Source: Candidatus Omnitrophota bacterium (GTDB taxonomy: Bacteria; Omnitrophota; Gorgyraeia; Gygaellales; Profunditerraquicolaceae). Taken from it: a stretch of DNA of 15,767 nt. Of this stretch, positions 6,873 through 13,881 are shown one piece after another. Below the pieces are notes generated by a model. It was not told the origin of the DNA. It did not search any database and was given only the letters and a program-made list of their open reading frames with translations. The stretch lies in the NCBI GenBank assembly GCA_028687205.1, contig JAQUAP010000029.1, forward strand, positions 1 to 15,767, read 5' to 3'. Within the stretch, counting starts at the first letter, position 1; the number at the start of each line of letters is the position of its first letter. The position numbers and the translations under genes are program-made.

Positions 6873-7660
6873 AGCCCATCGGCGTCTTTGATTCCGGCGT
6901 AGGCGGCTTGACCGTAGTTAAGGAATTGCTCCGCCAGCTTCCCCATGAGGATATCGTTTATTTCGGCGATACGGCGCGCGTGCCTTACGGCATCAAGTCT
7001 AAAGAAACAGTCATCCGTTTTTCCATTGAGAACATCCTTTTCCTGCTTAAGCACGAGGTCAAGTTGATCTGTGTCGCCTGCAATACCGTCTCAAGCTTCG
7101 CGCTTCCCGAGATCAAGAATCACTTTAAGGTCCCCATCGTGGGAGTGATTACCCCGGGCGCGCGGGAAGCAGTCTATGCCACGCAGAATAAGCGTATCGG
7201 CGTCATCGGCACCAAGGGTACGGTTAAGAGCCGCGCTTATGAAAATGAAATCCGGCAGCTTGACCCCGCGGTTAAACTGACCGCCGCGGCCTGTCCTTTA
7301 TTTGTGCCTTTTGTGGAAGAGGGCTGGCTGGGCGGCAATGTAGTCAAAGCCGTGGTCAAACATTATTTAAAGCCTTTGAAAAAAGCGGGCGTAGATACCC
7401 TTATCTTAGGCTGCACGCATTATCCCTTGCTGAAAAAACTGATCCAGGATGAAATGGGCAAGAAGGTCGCGCTGATCGATTCTGCCAAGCAGGTGGCTAT
7501 CGAAGTAAATAATATTTTAGCTAATGAAGGCATCTTAAATAAAAAGGGTAAAGGCAAACACAAATTCTTTGTCAGCGATAACCCCGAATGGTTTAGCTCC
7601 CTGGCGGAGAGATTTTTAGGCCGGCCGGTCAGAAACGTAAAGAAGGTGAACAATGTATAA
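6869..7660 (+). CDS. murI: Glutamate racemase
   Basis: This cytoplasmic enzyme interconverts L- and D-glutamate without cofactor, supplying D-Glu for peptidoglycan. The 263 residues show the family landmarks: GVFDSGVGGLTV at 5-16 (Asp8), YFGDTARVPYG at 31-41, catalytic Cys71 in VACNT, GVITPGA, and the second catalytic Cys182 in LGCTHYPLL. Length is normal. The start overlaps the amidase stop by 4 nt, and its 3' end overlaps queD by 8 nt. The pairing with a cell-wall amidase fits a peptidoglycan role, but the downstream genes belong to a different pathway. Confidence 0.97.
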   Translation: MKPIGVFDSGVGGLTVVKELLRQLPHEDIVYFGDTARVPYGIKSKETVIRFSIENILFLLKHEVKLICVACNTVSSFALPEIKNHFKVPIVGVITPGAREAVYATQNKRIGVIGTKGTVKSRAYENEIRQLDPAVKLTAAACPLFVPFVEEGWLGGNVVKAVVKHYLKPLKKAGVDTLILGCTHYPLLKKLIQDEMGKKVALIDSAKQVAIEVNNILANEGILNKKGKGKHKFFVSDNPEWFSSLAERFLGRPVRNVKKVNNV

Positions 7661-8012
7661 AATAAAAATAGAAGGTGATTTCAGCGCGGCGCATAACTTA
7701 AGAGGCTACCGCGGCAAGTGCGAAGAGCTGCACGGCCATAACTGGAAGGTAGAGGTAGAGGTAGCCAGCCCTAAAGTGGATAAAATCGGCATGGTCATGG
7801 ATTTTAAGTGTTTAAAAGAAAAACTCTACAGCATCCTGGAAAAGTTAGACCATAAATATTTAAATAGCATAGCTTATTTTAAGAAGATAAACCCTACTTC
7901 CGAAAACATCGCCAAATATATCTACGACAACCTTAAAAATAAGATCCGGGGCCTGCAGGCGGTAACTGTCTGGGAGTCGGATAAGGCGAGCGCCACTTAT
8001 TATGCCCGATAA
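7653..8012 (+). CDS. queD: 6-carboxy-tetrahydropterin synthase QueD
   Basis: This enzyme converts 7,8-dihydroneopterin triphosphate to 6-carboxy-tetrahydropterin, the first committed step to preQ0. The 119 residues hold the zinc ligands His14 (SAAHNL), His27 and His29 (LHGHNW), catalytic Cys23 (KCEELHGH), the DH pair at 66-67 (KLDHKYLN) and Glu108 in VWES. Length matches the small bacterial QueD type. A good ribosome site (gaaggtga) lies within the end of murI; the genes overlap by 8 nt, and its own end overlaps queC by 11 nt. Confidence 0.96.
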   Translation: MYKIKIEGDFSAAHNLRGYRGKCEELHGHNWKVEVEVASPKVDKIGMVMDFKCLKEKLYSILEKLDHKYLNSIAYFKKINPTSENIAKYIYDNLKNKIRGLQAVTVWESDKASATYYAR

Positions 8013-8661
8013 AAAGGCCGTTGTTCTTTTGTCCGGAGGGCTGGATTCAGCCACGGCTTTGTATATTGCCAGGGACAAAGGCTATCAATGCCATTGCCTG
8101 GTTTTTGATTACGGCCAGCGCCACCGCCGGGAAATAGAGGCCGCCAAAATTATAGCTAAAAGAACCGGCTCTACCTGTCAAGTAATCAAAATAAGTTTGC
8201 CGTGGGGAGGCTCGAGCCTTTTAGACAGGAAAATAAAATTAGCCAAAAAGCGCTTCCCGGCGCAGGATAAAATTCCCGCGACCTATGTTCCCGGGCGCAA
8301 CCTGATTTTTTTAAGCTTTGCTCTTTCCTGCGCTGAGGCGCTCGGCGCAGGCGCCGTATTTAGCGGGCCGCATGTCTATGATTACTCCGGTTACCCTGAT
8401 TGTCGGCCGGAATTTTATCGCGCGTTAAAAAAGGTCATCTCCTGCGGGACAAAGGCAGGCGCGCAGCATAAGCAAATTAAAATCATGACTCCCTTAGTCT
8501 ATAAGACTAAAGCGGAAATTATCCGGCTCGGCGGCAAGCTGGGGGTGCCTTTTAGATTAACCTGGTCTTGTTACCGGGGAGGCAAGGCCCCTTGCGGGAG
8601 ATGCGACAGTTGTTATTACCGGGCTAAAGGTTTCCGGGAAGCGGGGATAAAAGATAGATGA
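8002..8661 (+). CDS. queC: 7-cyano-7-deazaguanine (preQ0) synthase QueC
   Basis: This is an ATP-dependent enzyme that turns 7-carboxy-7-deazaguanine and ammonia into preQ0. The 219 residues contain the PP-loop SGGLDS at 11-16, FDYGQRHRREIEAA around 35-48, YVPGRN at 95-100, DYSGYPDCRPEF and the C-terminal zinc site with Cys190, Cys198, Cys201 and Cys204 (SCYRGG then CGRCDSC). All expected residues are present. It overlaps queD by 11 nt and queE by 4 nt, so the que genes are almost surely translated as a coupled unit. Confidence 0.97.
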   Translation: MPDKKAVVLLSGGLDSATALYIARDKGYQCHCLVFDYGQRHRREIEAAKIIAKRTGSTCQVIKISLPWGGSSLLDRKIKLAKKRFPAQDKIPATYVPGRNLIFLSFALSCAEALGAGAVFSGPHVYDYSGYPDCRPEFYRALKKVISCGTKAGAQHKQIKIMTPLVYKTKAEIIRLGGKLGVPFRLTWSCYRGGKAPCGRCDSCYYRAKGFREAGIKDR

Positions 8662-9329
8662 AGGGAAAAATCGCGGAAGTATTTGACAGCGTCCAGGGCG
8701 AAGGGCTGTACCTGGGGGAAAAACAGATCTTTGTGCGCTTCTACGGCTGTAATCTCGGCTGCAGGTTTTGCGATACGAAATTAAGCAGCTTTATGGAATA
8801 CGAGCCGGAAGAGTTATTTAAAGAATTAAAGCTATACCGCGACAAATACCATTCCATTTCGTTTACCGGCGGCGAGCCGCTTATGCAAAAGGATTTTCTC
8901 AAAGAGGTATTAAAATTAACGCGTAAAAATAATTCCCGGAATTACCTGGAGACTAACGGCACGCTTTATGAAGAATTGAAAGATATCATCGAATACCTGG
9001 ATTTTGTGGCGATGGACCTGAAATTGCCGAGTTCAACCGGCTTAAGCGATTTCTGGGACGAGCACCGCCTGTTTTTGAAAATCGCCTCGCAGCGAGAAGT
9101 TTTTTTAAAGACCGTGATCTGTAAAGATACCACAGAGGAAGATATTATGCAGGGGTTAAAATTGATCCGGGAGACCTGCCAGCGAGCGGTTTTAATCCTG
9201 CAGCCGGACAGCAACGAGGATAGGGCGCAGCTGCACGCTAAAATAGAGAGTTTTAAAGAGCTCTGCAGGAAAGAAAGGGTTATCGCCTGCGCGGTGGAGC
9301 AGATCCATAAAGCCATAGGAGTAAAATGA
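8658..9329 (+). CDS. queE: 7-carboxy-7-deazaguanine synthase QueE
   Basis: This radical SAM enzyme contracts 6-carboxy-tetrahydropterin to 7-carboxy-7-deazaguanine. The 223 residues start with the typical EVFDSVQGEGLYLG, followed by the [4Fe-4S] cluster motif Cys31-x3-Cys35-x2-Cys38 (CNLGCRFC) and the SAM-contacting FTGGEP at 69-74. The regular CX3CX2C spacing is present, not the variant seen in some QueE groups. It overlaps queC (ATGA) and queF (ATGA). Confidence 0.95.
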   Translation: MKGKIAEVFDSVQGEGLYLGEKQIFVRFYGCNLGCRFCDTKLSSFMEYEPEELFKELKLYRDKYHSISFTGGEPLMQKDFLKEVLKLTRKNNSRNYLETNGTLYEELKDIIEYLDFVAMDLKLPSSTGLSDFWDEHRLFLKIASQREVFLKTVICKDTTEEDIMQGLKLIRETCQRAVLILQPDSNEDRAQLHAKIESFKELCRKERVIACAVEQIHKAIGVK

Positions 9330-9733
9330 AAAAGCAAAAGAATTCTGCGTATGAAGGGTTGCAAAAAAATATCCGCGCCCTAAAGACCCCTAAAATTGAA
9401 GTCTGGAAAAACCAGTATCCGGATAAGCTTTATACGATTACTTTGGATATCCCGGAATTTACCTGCATTTGCCCCAAGACCGGGCTGCCGGATTTTGCCG
9501 CCATAAAAATAGAATATTCGCCGCGCATTTATTGCGTAGAGCTTAAATCTTTTAAAATGTACACGATATTTTACCGTAATATCGGCATCTTCCATGAGCA
9601 CCTGACGAATAAAATGCTGGAAGATTTTGTGCGTGCCTGTAAGCCGGCCTGGGCAAAGATTACCAGCGAATTTAATCCCCGCGGCGGGATTAAAACTACG
9701 GTGGTAAGGGAGTATAAAAATGAAAATTATTAA
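9326..9733 (+). CDS. queF: NADPH-dependent preQ0 reductase QueF (short type)
   Basis: This enzyme reduces the nitrile of preQ0 to the amine preQ1, the base that Tgt inserts into tRNA. The 135 residues are of the short, single-domain QueF type related to GTP cyclohydrolase I. The catalytic Cys49 and Asp56 lie in FTCICPKTGLPDFA, and the QueF signature ELKSFKMY is followed by FYRN and FHEH. Length fits the short class. It completes the preQ1 pathway in this operon; FolE, Tgt and QueA are not in the window. The next gene starts 14 nt before its stop. Confidence 0.95.
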   Translation: MKKQKNSAYEGLQKNIRALKTPKIEVWKNQYPDKLYTITLDIPEFTCICPKTGLPDFAAIKIEYSPRIYCVELKSFKMYTIFYRNIGIFHEHLTNKMLEDFVRACKPAWAKITSEFNPRGGIKTTVVREYKNENY

Positions 9734-10541
9734 GGCGGAAAAAATCACCAAAGTAGTGGCGGATTTATGCGTCAAGGCTAACTGCGTCTTGCGGCAGGAT
9801 ATCTTACGCAAACTTAAAGCAGCTTACCGTCAGGAAAAAAACAGCCGGGCAAAGAAGGCCCTCGGAGCAATTATCGAGAATGCCCGTATAGCGCAAAAGG
9901 AAAAGCTGGCTATTTGCCAGGATACGGGCCTGCCGATTGTTTTTATTACATTAGGCCAAAATGTGAAAATTACCGGCGAGCTCAAGAAGGCAGTACTTAA
10001 AGGGATCGAGTTGGGTTATAAAAAAGGAAATTTCCGGGAGTCGGTTATTGTCGATCCTCTTGCCAGGGGCAAATCTACTTACCGGGGCGCGGTTATGCAT
10101 ACGGATATAGTCAAAGGAGATAAATTAAAAATAACGGTTATGCCAAAAGGGTTTGGCTGTGAAAATAAATCCCAGTTTAAAATGTTTAACCCTACTGCCG
10201 GCCCCGAAGAAATAAAAAAGTTTATCATTAATGCGGTTAAGTCCAGCGGCGCGGATGCCTGTCCGCCTTATATTGTCGGAGTCGGCATCGGCGGGAGCGC
10301 GGATTACGCCGGATTTCTGGCCAAGGTAGCCTTGTTGAAAAATATTAACGCTAAAAGGTCGCGCTTTGAGCGGGATTTAGAGAGAGCGATCGGAAGATTA
10401 AGCATTGGGCCAATGGGTTTGGGCGGAAAAGTAACCTGCCTGGCGGTTAGGATCGAACGCTTTCCTACGCATATCGCCGGCCTGCCGGTTGCGGTAAATA
10501 TAAGCTGCCACGCCCTGCGCAGCGCGAGCCGCACACTATGA
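9720..10541 (+). CDS. Class I fumarate hydratase (or related hydro-lyase), alpha subunit
   Basis: This is the iron-sulfur subunit of a two-part class I hydro-lyase, normally converting fumarate and malate, or tartrate and oxaloacetate. The 273 residues carry three Cys that fit the [4Fe-4S] ligands: Cys66 (ICQDTG), Cys181 (ACPPYIVGVGIGG) and Cys240 (GGKVTC), plus the MHTDIV and NKSQ stretches. Substrate choice between fumarate and tartrate cannot be made from motifs. It overlaps queF by 14 nt and the beta subunit by 4 nt. Its position directly after the que genes is not explained by a known pathway link. Confidence 0.92.
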   Translation: MKIIKAEKITKVVADLCVKANCVLRQDILRKLKAAYRQEKNSRAKKALGAIIENARIAQKEKLAICQDTGLPIVFITLGQNVKITGELKKAVLKGIELGYKKGNFRESVIVDPLARGKSTYRGAVMHTDIVKGDKLKITVMPKGFGCENKSQFKMFNPTAGPEEIKKFIINAVKSSGADACPPYIVGVGIGGSADYAGFLAKVALLKNINAKRSRFERDLERAIGRLSIGPMGLGGKVTCLAVRIERFPTHIAGLPVAVNISCHALRSASRTL

Positions 10542-11041
10542 AAAGAATAAAAACGCCGTTAAGCGAAAAAGATATCCTGGGTTTAAAAGCAGGCGATGAG
10601 GTTTTATTAAACGGAGAGATTTATACTGGCCGCGACCAGGCGCATAAACGGATGGTTAAGAAAATACCTTTTAATATTAAGCAAGCCGTGATTTATTATT
10701 GCGGGCCGACGAAAACGCCGCGAGGAAAAATCATCGGTTCCTGCGGCCCGACGACCAGTTCGCGCATGGACGCGTTTACGCCCGCGTTGCTTAAAAAAGG
10801 CTTAAAAGGGATGGTCGGTAAGGGCAGCCGCTCAAAAGAAGTAAGGCAGGCAATCAAAAAATACAAGGCAGTCTATTTTTTAGCTTACGCCGGATGCGGG
10901 GCGCTTATTTCAAAATATGTTAAAAGGGCTAAGCCGGTTGCCTACGCAGATTTAGGGCCGGAAGCGATTTATAAATTAAAAGTAAAAGATTTGCCGTTAA
11001 TTGTAGGGATAGATGCTAAAGGAAGGAGTATTTATGCTTAG
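10538..11041 (+). CDS. Class I fumarate hydratase (or related hydro-lyase), beta subunit
   Basis: This is the partner of the preceding alpha subunit, equal to the C-terminal domain of single-chain class I fumarases. The 167 residues show the family motifs TGRDQAHKRM (30-39), YYCGPTKTPRGKIIGSCGPTTSSRMD (53-78), GMVGKG (91-96) and YAGCGAL. The conserved GPTTSSRMD loop is intact. It starts in the ATGA overlap with the alpha gene. Its 3' end contains the ribosome binding site and start of rph. Confidence 0.93.
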   Translation: MKRIKTPLSEKDILGLKAGDEVLLNGEIYTGRDQAHKRMVKKIPFNIKQAVIYYCGPTKTPRGKIIGSCGPTTSSRMDAFTPALLKKGLKGMVGKGSRSKEVRQAIKKYKAVYFLAYAGCGALISKYVKRAKPVAYADLGPEAIYKLKVKDLPLIVGIDAKGRSIYA

Positions 11042-11747
11042 ACAGGATGGCCGCGGCACGGATAAAATCAGGAAAGTAAATATCACCAGGAATTATATCA
11101 AATACCCGGAAGGTTCCTGCCTTATTGAGTTAGGGAATACCAAGGTTATCTGCACAGCTTCGGTTGAAGAAAGCGTGCCCCAGTTTTTAAAAGGCACAGG
11201 CACAGGCTGGGTTACCGCCGAATACGGCATGCTTCCGCGTTCCTGCGGCACGCGCATTCCGCGCGGCAAGGATTCCGGCCGCACTTATGAGATCCAGCGG
11301 CTCGTCGGCAGGTCGCTGCGCACGGTTACCGAAATGAAATCTTTAGGCGAGCGCACCATCTGGCTTGATTGCGACGTAATCCAGGGTGACGGAGGCACGC
11401 GCACTGCCGCAATCACCGGAAGCTTTATTGCCCTGGTTGACGCGTTAGCTAAGATTAAGAAGTCAGGCTTGATCAGGGATATTCCGGTCAAAGATTATGT
11501 TGCCGCCACCAGCGTCGGGATCGTCAACGGAGAATTACTTTTAGATTTATGCTATGAAGAAGATTCCAAGGCCGAAGTGGATATGAACATTGTGATGACC
11601 GGCAGGGGGGAGTTTATTGAAATCCAGGGCACAGCCGAACGCCAGCCGTTTGCAAAAGAGAAGATGGATAAGATGCTGGGGTTAGCCCAAAAGGGCATTG
11701 AAGATTTATTCAGCGTCCAGCGCAAGCTTGTCGGAGATTTAATTTAG
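11034..11747 (+). CDS. rph: Ribonuclease PH
   Basis: This phosphorolytic 3'-5' exoribonuclease trims tRNA 3' ends. The start at 11034 (MLRQDGRG) is preferred to an in-frame ATG 21 nt upstream because GGAAGGAG at 11021-11028 is ideally spaced and the family begins here. It gives 237 residues, the usual length. Motifs are the R-rich N-terminus (RQDGRGTDKIRKV), GTGWVTAEYGMLPRS, and the phosphate-binding DGGTRTAAITGSF around 120-133. It overlaps the upstream gene by 8 nt and lies 5 nt from rdgB. Rph next to rdgB is a common bacterial pairing. Confidence 0.97.
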   Translation: MLRQDGRGTDKIRKVNITRNYIKYPEGSCLIELGNTKVICTASVEESVPQFLKGTGTGWVTAEYGMLPRSCGTRIPRGKDSGRTYEIQRLVGRSLRTVTEMKSLGERTIWLDCDVIQGDGGTRTAAITGSFIALVDALAKIKKSGLIRDIPVKDYVAATSVGIVNGELLLDLCYEEDSKAEVDMNIVMTGRGEFIEIQGTAERQPFAKEKMDKMLGLAQKGIEDLFSVQRKLVGDLI

Positions 11748-11752
11748 CCCTG

Positions 11753-12352
11753 ATGGAATTAATCGTCGCGACCAGGAATAAAAAGAAATTAAAAGAGATA
11801 AAAGCCATCTTAAAAGGCACGGGGCTTAAGCTAAGCTCTTTGGCAGCTTATCGTAAGGCCCCGAAGATAGTTGAAAACGGAAAGACCTTCAGGGAGAATG
11901 CCGTAAAAAAAGCGGTTAAGGCCGGCAGCCTTACCGGAAAATTAACCCTGGGAGAAGATTCTGGGCTTTGCGTTGAGGCGCTTGGCGGGGCGCCGGGAAT
12001 CTACTCCAGCCGTTTTTCAGGGAAAAATAAAAGCGACAGCCAGAATAATTTAAAGTTGCTCCGCTTGCTCAAAGGCAGGCCCTTAAGCAAAAGAAAGGCG
12101 CATTACGTTTGCGCCGTGGCCCTGGCCGATAGCAATGGCCTGATCGCTACGGTAGAGGGAAGGTGCCGGGGGTTAATCGGCTTTAGATTAAAGGGCAGGC
12201 ATGGCTTTGGTTATGACCCGTTATTCATTATCCCTAAATACAAGCAGACTTTTGCCCAGCTTGGCGAAAAGATAAAGCACAAGATGAGCCACCGTTACCG
12301 TGCCCTGGAAAAAGCAAAGAAGATTATTAAGAAATATATTGAGAAACACTGA
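11753..12352 (+). CDS. rdgB: XTP/dITP diphosphatase (RdgB/HAM1 family)
   Basis: This enzyme hydrolyses dITP, XTP and related non-canonical purine nucleotides to monophosphates. The 199 residues have the family signatures: ATRNKKKLKEI at 6-16, NGKTFRENAVKKA, GEDSGLCVEALGGAPGIYSSRFSG around 66-89, GFGYDPLFI around 156-164 and SHRYRAL near the end. Length is normal. It follows rph by 5 nt without a visible ribosome site. The promoter of the downstream tRNA pair overlaps its last codons. Together with the Maf domain at 746 it is the second nucleotide-sanitising enzyme of the window. Confidence 0.96.
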   Translation: MELIVATRNKKKLKEIKAILKGTGLKLSSLAAYRKAPKIVENGKTFRENAVKKAVKAGSLTGKLTLGEDSGLCVEALGGAPGIYSSRFSGKNKSDSQNNLKLLRLLKGRPLSKRKAHYVCAVALADSNGLIATVEGRCRGLIGFRLKGRHGFGYDPLFIIPKYKQTFAQLGEKIKHKMSHRYRALEKAKKIIKKYIEKH

Positions 12353-12366
12353 AGGGTTGCTATAAT
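12339..12366 (+). promoter_or_regulatory. Sigma70-type promoter of the tRNA-Pro/tRNA-Arg transcript
   Basis: TTGAGA (12339-12344), a 16-nt spacer and a perfect TATAAT (12361-12366). The -35 box lies in the last codons of rdgB. The tRNA-Pro 5' end is 10 nt after the -10 box, leaving almost no leader. Confidence 0.8.
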
Positions 12367-12375
12367 CAAATTTTA

Positions 12376-12450
12376 CGGGGGATGGCTCAGTTTGGCTAGA
12401 GCGCTTGCTTTGGGAGCAAGAGGTCGAGAGTTCAAATCTCTCTCCCCCGA
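12376..12450 (+). tRNA. tRNA-Pro (anticodon TGG)
   Basis: Acceptor CGGGGGA pairs with TCCCCCG, discriminator A at 12450. The anticodon stem CTTGC/GCAAG holds the loop TTTGGGA, anticodon TGG. T-arm GAGAG-TTCAAAT-CTCTC. The CCA is not encoded (TTG follows), unlike the three other tRNAs here, so a nucleotidyltransferase must add it. Confidence 0.95.
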
Positions 12451-12479
12451 TTGAGATTTGATAGCTTGAATAAACGAAT

Positions 12480-12556
<77 letters not shown>

Positions 12557-12565
12557 GATAAAATT

Positions 12566-13753
12566 ATGAGAAAATTAGAAGAAATCATCGCGTTAACGAT
12601 TATAGCCCTGGCGATCCTTTTCGGGGCAGCGTATATATTCGTGAACGTAATGGGCAAGTCAATCCTTATTAAGCAGATTGAGCAAGCGACCCATAAGAAG
12701 ACAACCATCGGTTATTTTAACCTCAGCCCGACGCTAAAGTTAGAGATAAAAAAACTCAAAGTCGAGGGCCTGGCGGAAATAGATTCTCTTTTCATTACCC
12801 CGGACATCCTTGGTTTCCTGAGCGGTAAAGCCATCATCGACAACCTCAGGCTCATCCGCCCCGAGTTTACTTTTAATAAAACTCCTCCTGTCGTAGTAAA
12901 CGGGGGTAAGACCGGCGGAGAACTGATTTTACCCGCGCCTAAGCAGACACCTCCTGAGCAGCCTAAGGGATTTAAGCCCTTGCCGCTTGGCTTTAAGTAC
13001 ATTAGAATAGAAAACGGCAAGATTAATTATATTGACCAGACCATAAGCACAAACGGCATTAGGATAGCTTTAGAGAATATAAACTGTAAAATATCCCAGC
13101 TTTACTTTTATCTGCGGCCCGTAGCTACCAGCTTTGAAATAAAGGGTAAGATCCCCTGGAGAGAAGGCCAGGTCAGCGGACAGCTTGATATTGAAGGGTG
13201 GTTTGATTATTATAAGAAAAGCATGCAGGCGTCTTTAAAGATCAAAGACATTGACGCTATCTATCTCTATCCCTATTATTCCATGTGGGTGGATTTAGAG
13301 AAGGCGCGCATAGAGAAGGCCAAGCTGAATTTTTCCGCCGATGTCCACGGCTTGAATAATAATGTTAATGTCGAATGCCATTTAGAGCTGACGGACCTGG
13401 TGCGCCGGCCACTTGAGCCCGGGCAGAGCGAAGAAAAGGCATCCAAGATCACCAATAAAGTCATCGATATCTTCAGAGAAGTCGACCAGGGCAAGGTAGA
13501 GCTGAATTTTAACATCAAGACCAGGATGGACAGCCCGCAGTTCGGGTTGGATGCTTTTAGGACGGCTTTTGAAGATAAGCTTGGCCGGGGCAGGGAGAAG
13601 GGCTTCAGGGCGGAAAATACCCTGGTCTTGCCGCTTAAGGTTCTTGAAGGCGGGGTAAGGGGGTTTACGGATTTAACCCGGGCGATGGTTGACGGGATTT
13701 TCGCCATCGGCGGCGAACTCAACAAAGCAGCCGAAGGTAATTTACAGAGATAA
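12566..13753 (+). CDS. AsmA-like / DUF748-type membrane-anchored protein
   Basis: This 395-residue protein has one N-terminal membrane segment (about residues 7-28), then a long region rich in beta-strand patterns. The opening resembles AsmA-family proteins: an anchor, then SILIKQIEQATHKKTTIGYFNLSPTLKLEIKKLKVEG. A Pro-rich linker (about 97-135) and repeated short beta segments (YIRIENGKINYIDQT, ALENINCKISQL) follow. AsmA-like proteins are thought to bridge the envelope and carry lipids in Gram-negative bacteria; here that is inference. The ATG at 12566 is preferred because upstream codons fall in tRNA-Arg. No Shine-Dalgarno site is seen, only 9 nt between CCA and ATG. The C-terminus (VLEGGVRGFTDLTRAMVDGIF) looks helical. 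Confidence 0.7.
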   Translation: MRKLEEIIALTIIALAILFGAAYIFVNVMGKSILIKQIEQATHKKTTIGYFNLSPTLKLEIKKLKVEGLAEIDSLFITPDILGFLSGKAIIDNLRLIRPEFTFNKTPPVVVNGGKTGGELILPAPKQTPPEQPKGFKPLPLGFKYIRIENGKINYIDQTISTNGIRIALENINCKISQLYFYLRPVATSFEIKGKIPWREGQVSGQLDIEGWFDYYKKSMQASLKIKDIDAIYLYPYYSMWVDLEKARIEKAKLNFSADVHGLNNNVNVECHLELTDLVRRPLEPGQSEEKASKITNKVIDIFREVDQGKVELNFNIKTRMDSPQFGLDAFRTAFEDKLGRGREKGFRAENTLVLPLKVLEGGVRGFTDLTRAMVDGIFAIGGELNKAAEGNLQR

Positions 13754-13802
13754 ACACTAGTTCAGTTTAATTTTTTATGTTAAGCTTTTAATATGGATTT
13801 AT

Positions 13803-13881
13803 GGTGGCTATAGCTCAATTGGTTAGAGCGTCTGACTGTGGCTCAGAAGGTTTGCGGGTTCGATCCCCGTTAGCCACCCCA
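13803..13881 (+). tRNA. tRNA-His (anticodon GTG)
   Basis: The stem GTGGCTA (13804-13810) pairs with TAGCCAC (13871-13877). The extra G-1 at 13803 faces discriminator C 13878, as is usual for tRNA-His, and CCA is encoded at 13879-13881. The anticodon stem TCTGA/TCAGA holds CTGTGGC, anticodon GTG. T-arm GCGGG-TTCGATC-CCCGT. The recombinase gene on the other strand runs through the 3' two thirds of it. No clear promoter was identified in the AT-rich 49 nt upstream. Confidence 0.95.

Noticed and set aside
13276..13725. 149-codon minus-strand ORF inside the AsmA-like gene
   Set aside because: Low-complexity Ser/Leu-rich translation typical of a shadow frame; no start signal, and the plus-strand gene has a sensible anchor and length.
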